64,000 nt of DNA from Planctomycetota bacterium (lineage in GTDB: Bacteria > Planctomycetota > UBA8742 > UBA2392), in the NCBI GenBank assembly GCA_027493625.1, contig JAOSKM010000003.1, forward strand, positions 496,001-560,000, written 5' to 3'. Position 1 is the first letter of the stretch. Each line of letters starts with the position of its first letter. The notes under the pieces are model-generated. The model was given only the letters and a program-made list of their open reading frames with translations, was not told the DNA's origin and ran no database searches. The translations under genes were made by a program, and so were the position numbers. Shown piece by piece: positions 34,822 through 43,829 of this stretch.

Positions 34822-36308
34822 TCAGCTTGCGTCCAGCGTGGCCTTCTTGAACAGGTCGTCCCAGGCGGCAAGGTTGCCGTTGACCGCAAGCTCGGCGCCG
34901 CTCCGCAGCCTGCCGATCTCCTCGTTGCGGGGCTTGGGGAAACGCACCGCGACCTTGGTCTGGCTGCCCTTGAGATGCGCCTCGACGGTCTTACCGTCTC
35001 GCAGCGCCTCGGGCACGTCAAAGCCCCAGGTGTTGTCGACGCGCTCCACCACCAGCTCGACCTGCCAGGCCTTGCCGGTGTGGTGCCGGATGATCTCCTC
35101 CCGCTCACGCGACATCAGCGAGCCGGCGCCAAGCATCCCCATCAGGCCCTCAAAGCTGTCGGCCATGCCGGCAACCGGTTGTGCCTGCGCAGTCTCCGCG
35201 GTCCGCTGCTTCTCGAAGGCGTCGTCCGACTGCCGCGTTTCAAGTACATGCCGGGGCTCGTGGCGACCGAACACGCCGGCCGACCCGGGTTCCACCTCGT
35301 CGTTCAGGTGCGGGTTGTCGAAAGCGTCACCCACGTGGGGGCTCCGCGAACGCGTCCTCGAGAGGCTGCTGTGCAGGGGTGCGAAAGCGCGCGAACGGAT
35401 CGGGCGTTTCCGGCACCACTTCGCCGCGCTCGAGTTTCTCTTCGTACTGATGCAGCACGCTGGCCATTTCAGAGAGCGCGAACCTGCGCAGGGCCGGGTC
35501 TTCCTGCGGGCCGGCGGCGCGAACCCGGGCGGGCGCGTCACTCCAGCGCGACTCGGCGCTGCGCTGTTCCATCTCGGCCAGCCGGCCTTGCAGGACTTCC
35601 GCTTGCGTGGGGGGCGGGGCCAAGCCCGGGCTCCCGCTCGACGACAGTTCCCTTCGGCCGCGGCTGATGGCGCGATGCCAGTTCCTGGTAACCGACGTCA
35701 AAAGTCTGGGCCAGAAAGGTGAGGTCGGCGAACACGCCCTCGATCTTGGCGAGGTCGCCGGTCATGCCCGTGTGCTCGACCAGCAGCTGGCGCTCCTGCA
35801 CGCGCAGGCCGGGGTGCCGCGTGACAGTGTACAACAGCGCCTTCTTCACGGGTGACAGGCTCAGCAGGTCATGCGTGCCCAGCAGGTCATTCGCCTTGAT
35901 GATGAAGGCCTGGTCGATCGCCGCGTCGCCGACCTGCACGTCCTGGCCGCCGAACATCTTGCCGACCTTGGAGAAGAAGCCTTCCTTGTAAAGCACCAGG
36001 CCGGAAGGCATCGGCGCGTTCACCGTGACGTGGTACTGCGTGTACGTGGTGCGGTTTTTGCCCGAGCCGCGAACCACCGTGTTGAGCGTGATGTAGACCT
36101 GCCCCAGCCAGCCCTGGATGGTCGGCCGATAGGTGCTGCCCTGCAGTTGCAGTCTGTTCTTCTGCGCGAACATCTGCCAGTTCTGGCGCACCTTTTTCTG
36201 GTGGATCGCGCCCCAGGCGATCAACGCGACGACGACGCCCACCACCGTCAGCGCAAAAACCGCGCCGAAAGCATCGCTCGCCAGGAACAGTGCCAGGGTC
36301 CCATTCAT
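34822..36308 (-). CDS. Membrane-anchored protein downstream of the sheath gene, two frame breaks
   Basis: Reconstructed from three minus-strand frames: 36308 to ~35615, ~35615 to ~35340, and ~35340 to 34822, ~495 residues. The switches coincide with a G6 run (35609-35614) and a G5 run (35337-35341). ATG 36308 has GGAG seven bases before. A membrane helix lies at ~9-32 ('SDAFGAVFALTVVGVVVALI'). A globular domain follows (~40-215: 'YITLNTVVRGSGKNRTTYTQ', 'AFIIKANDLLGTHDLLSLSP'), then a Pro/Arg linker, a helical segment ('MASVLHQYEEKLERGEVVPE') and a C-terminal domain ending 'LFKKATLDAS'. Family unknown. It lies 98 bases after the TssB-TssC fusion on the same strand and is probably co-transcribed. 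Confidence 0.7.
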
Positions 36309-36406
36309 CCGTTCGCTCCAGTTACCGGGGACAGTTTAGCAACTGCCCGCTGCTGTACCGCTCCAACGTGGCGCCGGTTTTGTACCCGCCGGCCGAGGCC
36401 GCGGCG

Positions 36407-38110
36407 CTACACGTTGAGGCCGAGCTGCAGCTCCACGCCGCCCAGCAGCTCTTTGCCGGTGCGGATATTCATCACCAGGGTCTGGCCCTGTGCGCCGATG
36501 TTGATGTTCGCGCCGGGGCCGCTGTCCGCCAGCAGGCCCGCAAGGAACTTCGCGCAGTTCTCGGCGCTGGCCTGCAGGTCGCCGCTGACCACCAGCTTGG
36601 CCTTGTTGCGCATCAGCATCTCGCCGATGCGCGCCGCCAGCAGCTGGTACGCCAGCGTGCCGAGCTTGCCTTCCTCCTCGGCCTTGCTGGGCTTGTGCAC
36701 GGTGGGCGCGAGCAGCACCCAGGCGCTGTCGTTGTTGGGCTGGCACATCAGCGGCGTGAAGCCGGCCTTCACCAGGTCCTTGAGCGCGCGGTCGCTGAGC
36801 GTGGTCTCAAGCGGATACTCCGCGCCGTCTTCGTGTGCGACGATCGGCAGTTGCTCGACCTCGCCGGCCTGCGCGCCGGTGTGCGAGGACGGCCAGCCCG
36901 TGTTGCGCATGCTGCCCGCCACCGCGGCCGCCACCAGCCACGCCGGCGAGCCGTAAAGCTCGGGCGCTTCGGCGCCGTGCTTCTTGCGCGTGTAGGCCGG
37001 GCGCAGCACGAACGGATTGATCGCGGCGCACAGCCAGCGCGATTCATCCTTGTCGCGCAGGGCGCGCCACTTGTCGAAGCGCGCGTCCTCGAACAGCCCG
37101 GCCGGGTGGTCGCGTTTGGCCAGCGCGCTCGCGCTTTCGCCGACCAGCGTGCCGGCGTCGAACACCACCGGGCACTGGATCTCGCCGCCCGCGTCGCCCC
37201 ACTGCTGAAGCTGCTCGAGGCCCGCGGGCGAGTTTTCGATCTCGTCGCACAGCACCACCAGGCTGAGCGGTGCCTCGCTGGCTCCCGCGTACTCGCGCTG
37301 CTGCACGCGCTCCTGCCATGCGTCGAAGTCGCCGTCGAACACCTCGATCTGCGCGCCCTTGCCGCGCTTGCACAGCAGGCTGAGGCCGCGCCAGTTGCGC
37401 TCCAGCTCACGCACCTGCGGGTGTTCCAGCACCGGGCGCAGCTGCTTCTCGAGCACCTTCTGGGCGAGGTTGACGGCGTCGCCGACGTCGATGCCCTGCT
37501 GCCCGCCGCCGAGGCCCGCCGCGAAGCTGTCGATGGCCGAGCCGCCGGCCGGCTTCTTCTGCTCCACCATGTTGAAGATGGCGTCTACGTTCTTGTCCGA
37601 CTTCGCCGAAGCTTCGTCGGACAGGTCCCCTCTGGGCGCTGCCGATCCACCGATTTTTTCCAGCACCGCATCCAGCGCGTCGCGCAATGCAGGCACGGCC
37701 TGGATCGGCGCCAGGTCGCGCTTGAACTCGGCGGGCTTGAGCGTGCCGTCGGCCAGGCCTTTGGCGCGCGCGATGAAATCGGCCACCGGCGCCAGCGCCT
37801 TGATGCGCGCGGCCATGGCGGCGGGCTCGAAGTCTTTCAGCGTCTGGGGCGTGAAGTCGATCTCGATGGTCTTGCCTGAGCCCAGCTCGTTCGCCACCTC
37901 GAACAGCGCTCGCGGCCAGAATTGCGCCAGCACCTTGTCGACATCATAGGCGTCGATCACGGCCGGGTTGCGCGCTTCACTCCGGTTTACACCGCAGAAG
38001 TTGCCGACCGCCATGATGCGGAAGGGCAGGGCGCGCACTTCCGGGTGGTCGCTGGGCCCGAAACCGAAGCTGTCATCGGCGAATCCCTTCACACGCTTGT
38101 CGTCGCTCAT
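36407..38110 (-). CDS. TssB-TssC-like fused contractile-sheath protein (type VI-like)
   Basis: 567 residues from ATG 38110, GGAGG six bases upstream. Residues ~1-155 look like the small sheath subunit TssB/VipA: 'LPFRIMAVGNFCGVNRSEAR', 'VDKVLAQFWPRALFEVANEL', 'IEIDFTPQTLKDFEPAAMAA'. After a Gly/Ala linker (~160-205), residues ~205-567 look like TssC/VipB: 'LEHPQVRELERNWRGLSLLC', 'FDKWRALRDKDESRWLCAAI', 'DRALKDLVKAGFTPLMCQP'. Canonical TssB and TssC are separate (~165 and ~500 aa) and interleave into a contractile sheath that fires an Hcp tube. Here both are in one chain and the TssC part is shorter. No Hcp, VgrG, ClpV, baseplate or membrane-complex gene is in the window. Family assignment is by pattern recognition. 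Confidence 0.75.
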   Translation of the reverse strand: MSDDKRVKGFADDSFGFGPSDHPEVRALPFRIMAVGNFCGVNRSEARNPAVIDAYDVDKVLAQFWPRALFEVANELGSGKTIEIDFTPQTLKDFEPAAMAARIKALAPVADFIARAKGLADGTLKPAEFKRDLAPIQAVPALRDALDAVLEKIGGSAAPRGDLSDEASAKSDKNVDAIFNMVEQKKPAGGSAIDSFAAGLGGGQQGIDVGDAVNLAQKVLEKQLRPVLEHPQVRELERNWRGLSLLCKRGKGAQIEVFDGDFDAWQERVQQREYAGASEAPLSLVVLCDEIENSPAGLEQLQQWGDAGGEIQCPVVFDAGTLVGESASALAKRDHPAGLFEDARFDKWRALRDKDESRWLCAAINPFVLRPAYTRKKHGAEAPELYGSPAWLVAAAVAGSMRNTGWPSSHTGAQAGEVEQLPIVAHEDGAEYPLETTLSDRALKDLVKAGFTPLMCQPNNDSAWVLLAPTVHKPSKAEEEGKLGTLAYQLLAARIGEMLMRNKAKLVVSGDLQASAENCAKFLAGLLADSGPGANINIGAQGQTLVMNIRTGKELLGGVELQLGLNV

Positions 38111-38153
38111 GGTCAGCCTCCGGCGGCAGTCTAGTGCCATGTGACCAATAGGA

Positions 38154-38187
38154 CAGATGGGACCCATGTTTCCATGGATCCCATCTG
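38154..38187. other. Long imperfect hairpin upstream of the sheath gene
   Basis: 15-base arms (38154-38168 and 38173-38187, one mismatch, loop TTTC) lie between the molybdenum-carrier stop and the sheath gene. There is no T-tract on the minus strand. It may separate or stabilise the two messages. Confidence 0.45.
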
Positions 38188-38208
38188 GTGTGTTGGTGTG
38201 CGGATTGG

Positions 38209-38676
38209 TTAGCGGAACACGCGGGTGAGCAGGTCTTTGACCGCACCCTGCAGGCCGGCCGATTCGCTTTCGCGTCCGCCGGCCACGTTCAGCACCTTCA
38301 CGTCATGCTCGGCCAGCCAGCCGCGCACGCATTTCACGGCGTAGTCGGTGGCTTCGGCGTTCAGGTCGAGGTGCAGGTAGGGCTTGTTGTGGCGGCGGGC
38401 GAACTCGGCCGTCAGCTTGCTGCCGCCGGTGAGGCGCCCAAAGGTGCAAATCAAGGTGCCATCAGCCTTTGCGACGTTGGTTTCAGTGCGCTCAGGTGAA
38501 TCTTTGCTGTTGGATTCCTTGAGCTGGTACTTGGGCGGAATGGTGCCGTCCTCGGCGGTGCGCCCCTTGGGGCAGGTGCCGCCGTGTGGGATTCCCAGCT
38601 CGATGGCTGCGTCAAGTGCGCCACGATCGGCGCCGGTCTGTCCGCCCGAAATGATAGTTGCCACTGCGATCATCAT
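38209..38676 (-). CDS. Putative molybdenum carrier-like protein
   Basis: 155 residues from ATG 38676 (a second ATG follows directly; GGGAAGG precedes). A Rossmann-like start 'IISGGQTGADRGALDAAIEL' is followed by 'PHGGTCPKGRTAEDGTIPPK', 'YQLKESNSKDSPERTETNVA' and 'GTLICTFGRLTGGSKLTAEF'. This is the pattern of the putative molybdenum-carrier / YpsA-DprA-like family, where SGGQTGAD forms a nucleotide-type loop. Its biochemical role is unsettled. moeA and mogA elsewhere in the window make cofactor biology plausible. Confidence 0.82.
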   Translation of the reverse strand: MMIAVATIISGGQTGADRGALDAAIELGIPHGGTCPKGRTAEDGTIPPKYQLKESNSKDSPERTETNVAKADGTLICTFGRLTGGSKLTAEFARRHNKPYLHLDLNAEATDYAVKCVRGWLAEHDVKVLNVAGGRESESAGLQGAVKDLLTRVFR

Positions 38677-38700
38677 CCTTCCCGTCCCCACAATCAAAGT

Positions 38701-38722
38701 GGCTGTGGAGCATCCCACAGCC
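38701..38722. promoter_or_regulatory. Perfect inverted repeat upstream of the molybdenum-carrier-like gene
   Basis: GGCTGTGG (38701-38708) and CCACAGCC (38715-38722) with a 6-base centre, 25 bases before the start. It could be an operator or leader hairpin. Confidence 0.4.
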
Positions 38723-38852
38723 GGGGCGGTATCCTAATTCGGATTGACTGACATACCGAAAGAAATCCGGGGTTATTCTGCGGATGATAATGTGACGGAC
38801 GTCGGATCAGCGGGAAGCCACGCCCCAGTCCGGCCGCGCGCCTGTTCCCTGC

Positions 38853-40973
38853 CTACAGGTCTTCGAGTTCGATCTCGAGGTCGCCTTCATCCGGCGGCTG
38901 TTGCTTCTGTGCCTGCCTGGCCGCTGACTGGTCCTGCACCCTGGCCACTTCCTCGGCGACCTTTTTGGCGCCTTCGGCCAGGTTGCGCACCACGGTGTTG
39001 CCGGTGATGCGCGCCAGCAGCTCGCGGGCGGCGGCGTTATCCGGGTCGAACTCGATCAGCAGCCGGGCATGCAGTTTCGCGGCGTCCTTGTCGCCGGTTT
39101 CCAGCAGGTCCTCAGCCAGGCGCAGGCGGGCCTTGTGGAAGCGCGGTTCCTCGCGCAGTGCCGCCAGCAGGTAGCCGCGCCCGCTGCGGCGCTGGCCCGC
39201 GGCGAGCAGCAGTTCGCCCATGGTGTAGGCCAGCTGGTGGTCGCGGCGGTCGAGGTGGCGCGCCTTGAGGTACTGCGCCATGGCGCCCGCCTCGTCACCC
39301 GACAGTTGCAGGGCGTCGCCCAGGTGCCGCATGGCCCAGAAGCAACCAGGCCACTTCTTAAGCGCGTCCTGGCAGATGTGCCGCAATCCTTCGGCCGAGC
39401 GCTGTTCCAGCGCCAGCTCGGCCATGATGCGCACGGGGGCCTGCTTCTCCGGCGCCTGCTCCGCCAGCTCGGCGGCGGCGCGCAGTACGGCATCGCGGTT
39501 ACCGTCGTTACGCTTGCGCAGCAGATCCAGGAATTCGCGCACCAGGCGTTCTTCGTCGCCGCTCTGGCCCGGCAGGCGCTTGCGTTTGTCAGCCGCGGTG
39601 ACGGCGACGCACAGCCCATCGTCGTGCTGCCAGGCCTTCTCGAACAGGGTGTATGGAATCTCGACCGGCTCGATGAATCGCGGATCCTGGGCGATGATGA
39701 GGGCGCCGACGTCGTCGTATCCGATCACGGCAATGGCGTGGCCTGCCAGACCGTAGTACTCGGTGGTAATCACGGGCACGCCGTTGTCGATGCAGCGTTT
39801 GACCATCTCCAGGCTGCCGAAAAAGCCGCGGAAGGCGATGCCCTCGATGTCCTTCAGGTACTCGAACATCTCGGGCCAGTGCGTGGAGGCCCCGCGGAAC
39901 ACGCGGGCGGCGACTTCGTCCTGTGTGCTGCGCACGCCCACGAAGCTGAGCACGTTGGCCAGCGTGTTGGGCGCGCAGTAAGCCCGCTTCTGCAGCTTGC
40001 GCGGGAAGTTGCTCAGGCGCGCGCTGCGGGCATCGGCCTTGCGCTGCTCCAGGGCCGCGAGGCGCAACTCTACGTCGCGCCGCAGCGGCGTGCGCGGGTT
40101 CTGCTGCAGCAGCTCACGCCAGGCCATGATCGCCGCCTCGATGCGTCCGGCGCGCTGCAGGGACATCGCCATGGCAAAGCGCGTGTCCGCCGCGTCGTCG
40201 GCCTCGGGCACCAGCTCGAGGGCGCGGCGCAGGAAGGCGCCGGCCTCTTTGTACTGGCCGCGGGTCGAGTACAGCTCGGCCATCAGCTTGTAGAACGGCA
40301 CGAACTCCGGCGACTGCTCGATGCCGTAGGCCAGCACTTCCATGGCCGGCTCGGCCTTTTCCTGGATGTACAGCGTGTTGCACAGCCGGAAGAAGGCGTC
40401 CTCGCAGGTGCTGTCCACCTGCAGGCCCTTGGCAAGCTGCACCTCGGCCTCGGGATATGCACCCACGCGCATCAGCCGGTAGCCTTCGTCGGCCAGCAGC
40501 TGCGCGCTGATCAGGCCGAATCTCGCGGCCTCTTCCAGCGCGTCCTGGCTGCCCTTGTTCAGCCCCAGCGCCGAGTACGCGACGCTCAGCGCGCCGCCGG
40601 CGTGCACGCGGTAGGGCACCAGGCCGTCCTGGTCGTGCAGGATGTCCTCCAGCACCTTGATGGCGTGCTCCACGCGCCCGGACTCCAGCAATGCGCGTCC
40701 AAGCAGAAATCGCGCTTCCACGTGACAGTCAGGGTTCAGGACCGCACGGTTCAGCAGCCCGCGCGTTTCGCGGTAGCGGCCCTGGCGGAATGCCACGTGG
40801 CCCAGCACGGTGAGGTATTCGTGGTCGAAGGCCAGGTCAGGCCATTGCTGCAGGCCGCGCTCCAGGGTCTGGCGCGCGGACTTGTAGGCGCGGTTTGCCA
40901 GGTGCTCGCGAGCGCGGGCCAGGCAAACCTTGCGGCTGGAAAAGGATTGCGCGGTTACATCCGAAGGCGCCAT
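38853..40973 (-). CDS. TPR protein with embedded C39-like cysteine peptidase domain
   Basis: 706 residues. TPR repeats occupy ~15-310 ('FDHEYLTVLGHVAFRQGRYR', 'FVPFYKLMAELYSTRGQYKE') and ~500-650. Between them is a papain-fold C39-like domain: Cys333 in 'KRAYCAPNTLANVLSFVG', His412 in 'GLAGHAIAVIGYDD' and Asp430 in 'IIAQDPRFIEP'. The catalytic triad therefore looks complete. A charged tail ends 'DEGDLEIELEDL'. C39 domains process leader peptides or act as inactive binding modules. No ABC exporter or signal peptide is present, so this is a cytoplasmic protein. It is monocistronic with a candidate promoter at 41030. Confidence 0.82.
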   Translation of the reverse strand: MAPSDVTAQSFSSRKVCLARAREHLANRAYKSARQTLERGLQQWPDLAFDHEYLTVLGHVAFRQGRYRETRGLLNRAVLNPDCHVEARFLLGRALLESGRVEHAIKVLEDILHDQDGLVPYRVHAGGALSVAYSALGLNKGSQDALEEAARFGLISAQLLADEGYRLMRVGAYPEAEVQLAKGLQVDSTCEDAFFRLCNTLYIQEKAEPAMEVLAYGIEQSPEFVPFYKLMAELYSTRGQYKEAGAFLRRALELVPEADDAADTRFAMAMSLQRAGRIEAAIMAWRELLQQNPRTPLRRDVELRLAALEQRKADARSARLSNFPRKLQKRAYCAPNTLANVLSFVGVRSTQDEVAARVFRGASTHWPEMFEYLKDIEGIAFRGFFGSLEMVKRCIDNGVPVITTEYYGLAGHAIAVIGYDDVGALIIAQDPRFIEPVEIPYTLFEKAWQHDDGLCVAVTAADKRKRLPGQSGDEERLVREFLDLLRKRNDGNRDAVLRAAAELAEQAPEKQAPVRIMAELALEQRSAEGLRHICQDALKKWPGCFWAMRHLGDALQLSGDEAGAMAQYLKARHLDRRDHQLAYTMGELLLAAGQRRSGRGYLLAALREEPRFHKARLRLAEDLLETGDKDAAKLHARLLIEFDPDNAAARELLARITGNTVVRNLAEGAKKVAEEVARVQDQSAARQAQKQQPPDEGDLEIELEDL

Positions 40974-41029
40974 TCATCCCGCCGGGGTCACACGAGTCGT
41001 TGAGCGTCGTCCAAACCGTCAAAGGGCCG

Positions 41030-41059
41030 ATTCTAGGCAACAAGTGCGCTGCGGCGCAA
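41030..41059 (-). promoter_or_regulatory. Candidate promoter of the TPR/C39 gene
   Basis: Minus strand TTGCGC (41054-41059), 18-bp spacer, TAGAAT (41030-41035). Leader ~50 bases. Confidence 0.42.
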
Positions 41060-41227
41060 CGACGGGACCTGCATCAATGTGACTCGCGCCAAAGTTTTAT
41101 TGACGGAGGCAGGCAGCCGATGCGCCTGCCAAACCCCCGGTCGCGCCACTCACGGTCCCGCCGAGCCGGCAACATGCGGCGACCGAAGGTCCCGTCTCGG
41201 TGCGCAACCAGGCGCCCGGTATCCGCT

Positions 41228-42160
41228 TCAGGCCAGACGTTTGGTCACCACATGGCCGGGGCGCAGGCCGGCGGCTTCGATCTTCTTGATCGCGGCCTCG
41301 AGCCTGGGGTGTTCGCCGCGCGCGACGCCGTCTCCGGGCGCGCTGCCATCGTCCAGCGTCACGTCGCCCCCCAGGCGCTTATGGAAGTAGTAGGTACAGG
41401 CGAAGATGCGCTCCAGCACCTTGCGCGGCTGGGTGACCGCAGCGACCGCGTAACTGAAGTTGATCCGCTTCGTTGCGCCCTGGGCGCCCGGCGTCAGCTT
41501 GGCGCCCTGCACCGTCACATGAAAGATCGGGTCGCCGGTGGCCTTCCCGCCGAACCAGCCAAAACCATCACCTGCGCGCTTCATGCCCAGGCACAGGCAG
41601 CAGTCCGTCACGTCCGCCAGCTGGAAGGCGCCGTTCAGCGCCAGGCCGAAGCGGTCGGCCAGCGTGCCTTTCATGCCCGCCAGCTCTGCGCTGCGAGCGG
41701 CGGCCTGACCGGCATCGACCGCGGGCGGCTGTTTGCCGCGCTTTAGGGTCTTGGCCACGCGGCCGGCCACCATCTCGAACATTTCCAGGTCATCCTGGGC
41801 AAGCGGCTCACCGCTGGCGGGCAGCAGCTCCTGGCTTACCAGGATCTGTACCGGCTCCGGCGTCATGGGGCCGACCTCGAGCCAGGGCTCGGAGTCCGCG
41901 TTGCGCCCGAACAGGTGCACGTCGGTCAAACTCTGGAACAGACCCTGCCCCAGGATTTCACCCAGCTGCTGGGGCGGGCTGGCGGGCGCGCCGTTCTCCG
42001 CCTGGATGCTGTAGAAGGCACCCGGCAGGTACTCACGATCCTGTGGCAATTCGCGGATCGGGGGCAGCAGGTGCGAGGCGTCCTCACTGCCCGCCTCTTC
42101 ATCAAAGCCCATGCCCTCCGGGACAAGTTCCGGTCCTTCCGGTGCCAGCTCGTTGCTCAT
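41228..42160 (-). CDS. Hypothetical protein divergent from the MoxR operon
   Basis: 310 residues from ATG 42160. The N-terminal ~60 residues are acidic and Pro-rich. Residues ~100-170 contain 'MEVGPMTPEP'-like loops and 'DDLEMFEMVAGRVAKTLKRG'. The C-terminal half shows a helix-strand pattern with 'FQLADVTDCCLCLGMKRAGD', 'GDPIFHVTVQGAKL' and 'RINFSYAVAAVTQPRKVLER'. No signal peptide or known family. It shares a 139-base divergent promoter region with the MoxR gene, which suggests but does not prove a link. Confidence 0.65.
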   Translation of the reverse strand: MSNELAPEGPELVPEGMGFDEEAGSEDASHLLPPIRELPQDREYLPGAFYSIQAENGAPASPPQQLGEILGQGLFQSLTDVHLFGRNADSEPWLEVGPMTPEPVQILVSQELLPASGEPLAQDDLEMFEMVAGRVAKTLKRGKQPPAVDAGQAAARSAELAGMKGTLADRFGLALNGAFQLADVTDCCLCLGMKRAGDGFGWFGGKATGDPIFHVTVQGAKLTPGAQGATKRINFSYAVAAVTQPRKVLERIFACTYYFHKRLGGDVTLDDGSAPGDGVARGEHPRLEAAIKKIEAAGLRPGHVVTKRLA

Positions 42161-42193
42161 CCGCGCATCCCCGAATGTGTAAGTGCCGTCTTC

Positions 42194-42221
42194 ACTATAA
42201 GTTTCGAGTTGCGCTTGGTAA
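42194..42221 (-). promoter_or_regulatory. Candidate promoter of the 41228-42160 gene
   Basis: Minus strand TTACCA (42216-42221), 16-bp spacer, TATAGT (42194-42199), leader ~27 bases. Confidence 0.5.
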
Positions 42222-42299
42222 GGGTTTCCTGCCGCCCGCCGGCTGCTGTGGCACGCGCAGCCCGCACAGGTTACTCTTGCGCCTTGCCAGGAGACCCGC

Positions 42300-43829
42300 A
42301 TGGCCAAAGATTCCGGCAACCCGCTGCTCAACCTGCTTTCCGGCCGCGCCAAGGCCGATGCCGGCCTGCAGGTGCACCTGTCCGAGCGCGACGGGCGCAG
42401 CCTGCACGACAAGATGCGCCAGGCTTACTGGTGGATCACCAACAACGCGGTGATCTGCCCCTACTACGATATCGAGTTCGGCCAGAACTCGGCGCTCAAG
42501 AATGCCGCCGGCGACCGCCTGTATCTGCACGACGACATGAGCTACAGCTCGTTCGTGCTGATCCCGCTGCTGACCCTGTTCACCTGCCGGCGCGCGCTGA
42601 TGGTCGGCGGCCCCGGCCGCGGCAAGACCACCTCGGCGGTGCTGATGGGCCTGATCAGCGGCATGAGCCGTGAGACCGTGCGCCGCAGCATCCTGCGCGG
42701 CCACCCGCAGCTCACCATCTCGGACATGCTGGGCGCGCCGCTGCCCTCGGACATGCTGAAAGCAGAGGAGATGTCCGAGATCAAGGTGTCCTGGCGCAAG
42801 TGGATCGGCGAGCGCGTCAAGATCATCGACGAATACAACCGCATCCCCACCAAGACCCAGAGCGCGCTGCTGAGCCTGATGGGCGACGGCTACGCCGAGA
42901 TGTACGACCAGTACGTCTACGCAGGCAAGTCGTCCTGGTTCCTGACCGCCAACGACGACGCCGGCGGCGGCACCTTCCAGGTGATCGAGGCCCTGAAAGA
43001 CCGCATCGACGTAGTGGTGCGCGCGGTGCCCTTCAACAGCGCGTTCATCCACTCGCTGCTGCAGCGCATCGAGGCCGACAGGAACCCCGAAGACCTGATC
43101 CCCAGCGAGGTGATTTTCACGGCGGCCGAGCTGGAGGCCATTTTCAGCGAGATCCTGAAGATCGATTTCCCGCGCCCGGTGCTGGACCGGCTGGCTTACT
43201 TCCTGGGCCAGCTCGACTTCTGCCGCATGGCCAGCCCCCAGTTCGAGTACAAGAACAAAGACACGCTCAAGCTCGCGGGCGGCAGCGTTTCAAAGATCTG
43301 CACCGAGCAATGCCCGCTCGACAAGCGCGTGCACCTGTGCACCCAGACCGAAAACGGCGTGTCGGCCCGCGCCTTCCAGACCTGCATGCACTTCGCCAAG
43401 GCGCTGGCCTACTTCCGGGGCCACGGCGCGGTCGGCGAGGACGACCTGCGGCAGATCGTGCCCTGGGTGCTGCACGAGAAGCTGGTGCCCAACCCGCGCA
43501 GCCCCTTCTTCGAGAGCAAGGGCGCCGAGGGCCTGCTGCAGGACCGCGTGGCCTGGATCCGCGGCATGTGGGACATCGCCATGAGCCAGTTCCCGCGCCA
43601 TGAGAAAACCCGCGCTGAGGTGACCGCCCTGCGCGCCGAGCTTGACCGCGGGCTTGAGGGCGTGAACCTCAAGACCGCCCAGGCCCGCATGGGCGCCGTC
43701 GGCGCGCTGATCCAGACCCTGATGAAATCCGAGCTGTCGGGCCCGGTCTGGGAAGACCTGATCCACCTGAAATCGATCTACAGCCGCTACCGGAACTACA
43801 CCGAATGGCTCAAGCGCAGCAAGGCATGA
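42300..43829 (+). CDS. MoxR-type AAA+ ATPase
   Basis: 509 residues, AGGAG seven bases before ATG. Walker A 'VGGPGRGKTTSAV' is at ~101-113, Walker B 'VKIIDEYNRIPTKTQ' at ~173, and sensor 1 'WFLTANDDAGGGTF' follows. A Cys-rich patch, 'ICTEQCPLDKRVHLCTQTEN', lies inside the C-terminal half and may bind a metal. Such MoxR ATPases remodel or load cofactors into target complexes with a VWA partner, here the protein at 44649. It starts a chain of genes with four-base stop/start overlaps. Confidence 0.9.
   Translation: MAKDSGNPLLNLLSGRAKADAGLQVHLSERDGRSLHDKMRQAYWWITNNAVICPYYDIEFGQNSALKNAAGDRLYLHDDMSYSSFVLIPLLTLFTCRRALMVGGPGRGKTTSAVLMGLISGMSRETVRRSILRGHPQLTISDMLGAPLPSDMLKAEEMSEIKVSWRKWIGERVKIIDEYNRIPTKTQSALLSLMGDGYAEMYDQYVYAGKSSWFLTANDDAGGGTFQVIEALKDRIDVVVRAVPFNSAFIHSLLQRIEADRNPEDLIPSEVIFTAAELEAIFSEILKIDFPRPVLDRLAYFLGQLDFCRMASPQFEYKNKDTLKLAGGSVSKICTEQCPLDKRVHLCTQTENGVSARAFQTCMHFAKALAYFRGHGAVGEDDLRQIVPWVLHEKLVPNPRSPFFESKGAEGLLQDRVAWIRGMWDIAMSQFPRHEKTRAEVTALRAELDRGLEGVNLKTAQARMGAVGALIQTLMKSELSGPVWEDLIHLKSIYSRYRNYTEWLKRSKA

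Noticed and set aside
39069..41003. 644-residue plus-strand frame opposite the TPR/C39 gene
   Set aside because: Shadow frame; the minus strand has TPRs and an intact C39 triad.
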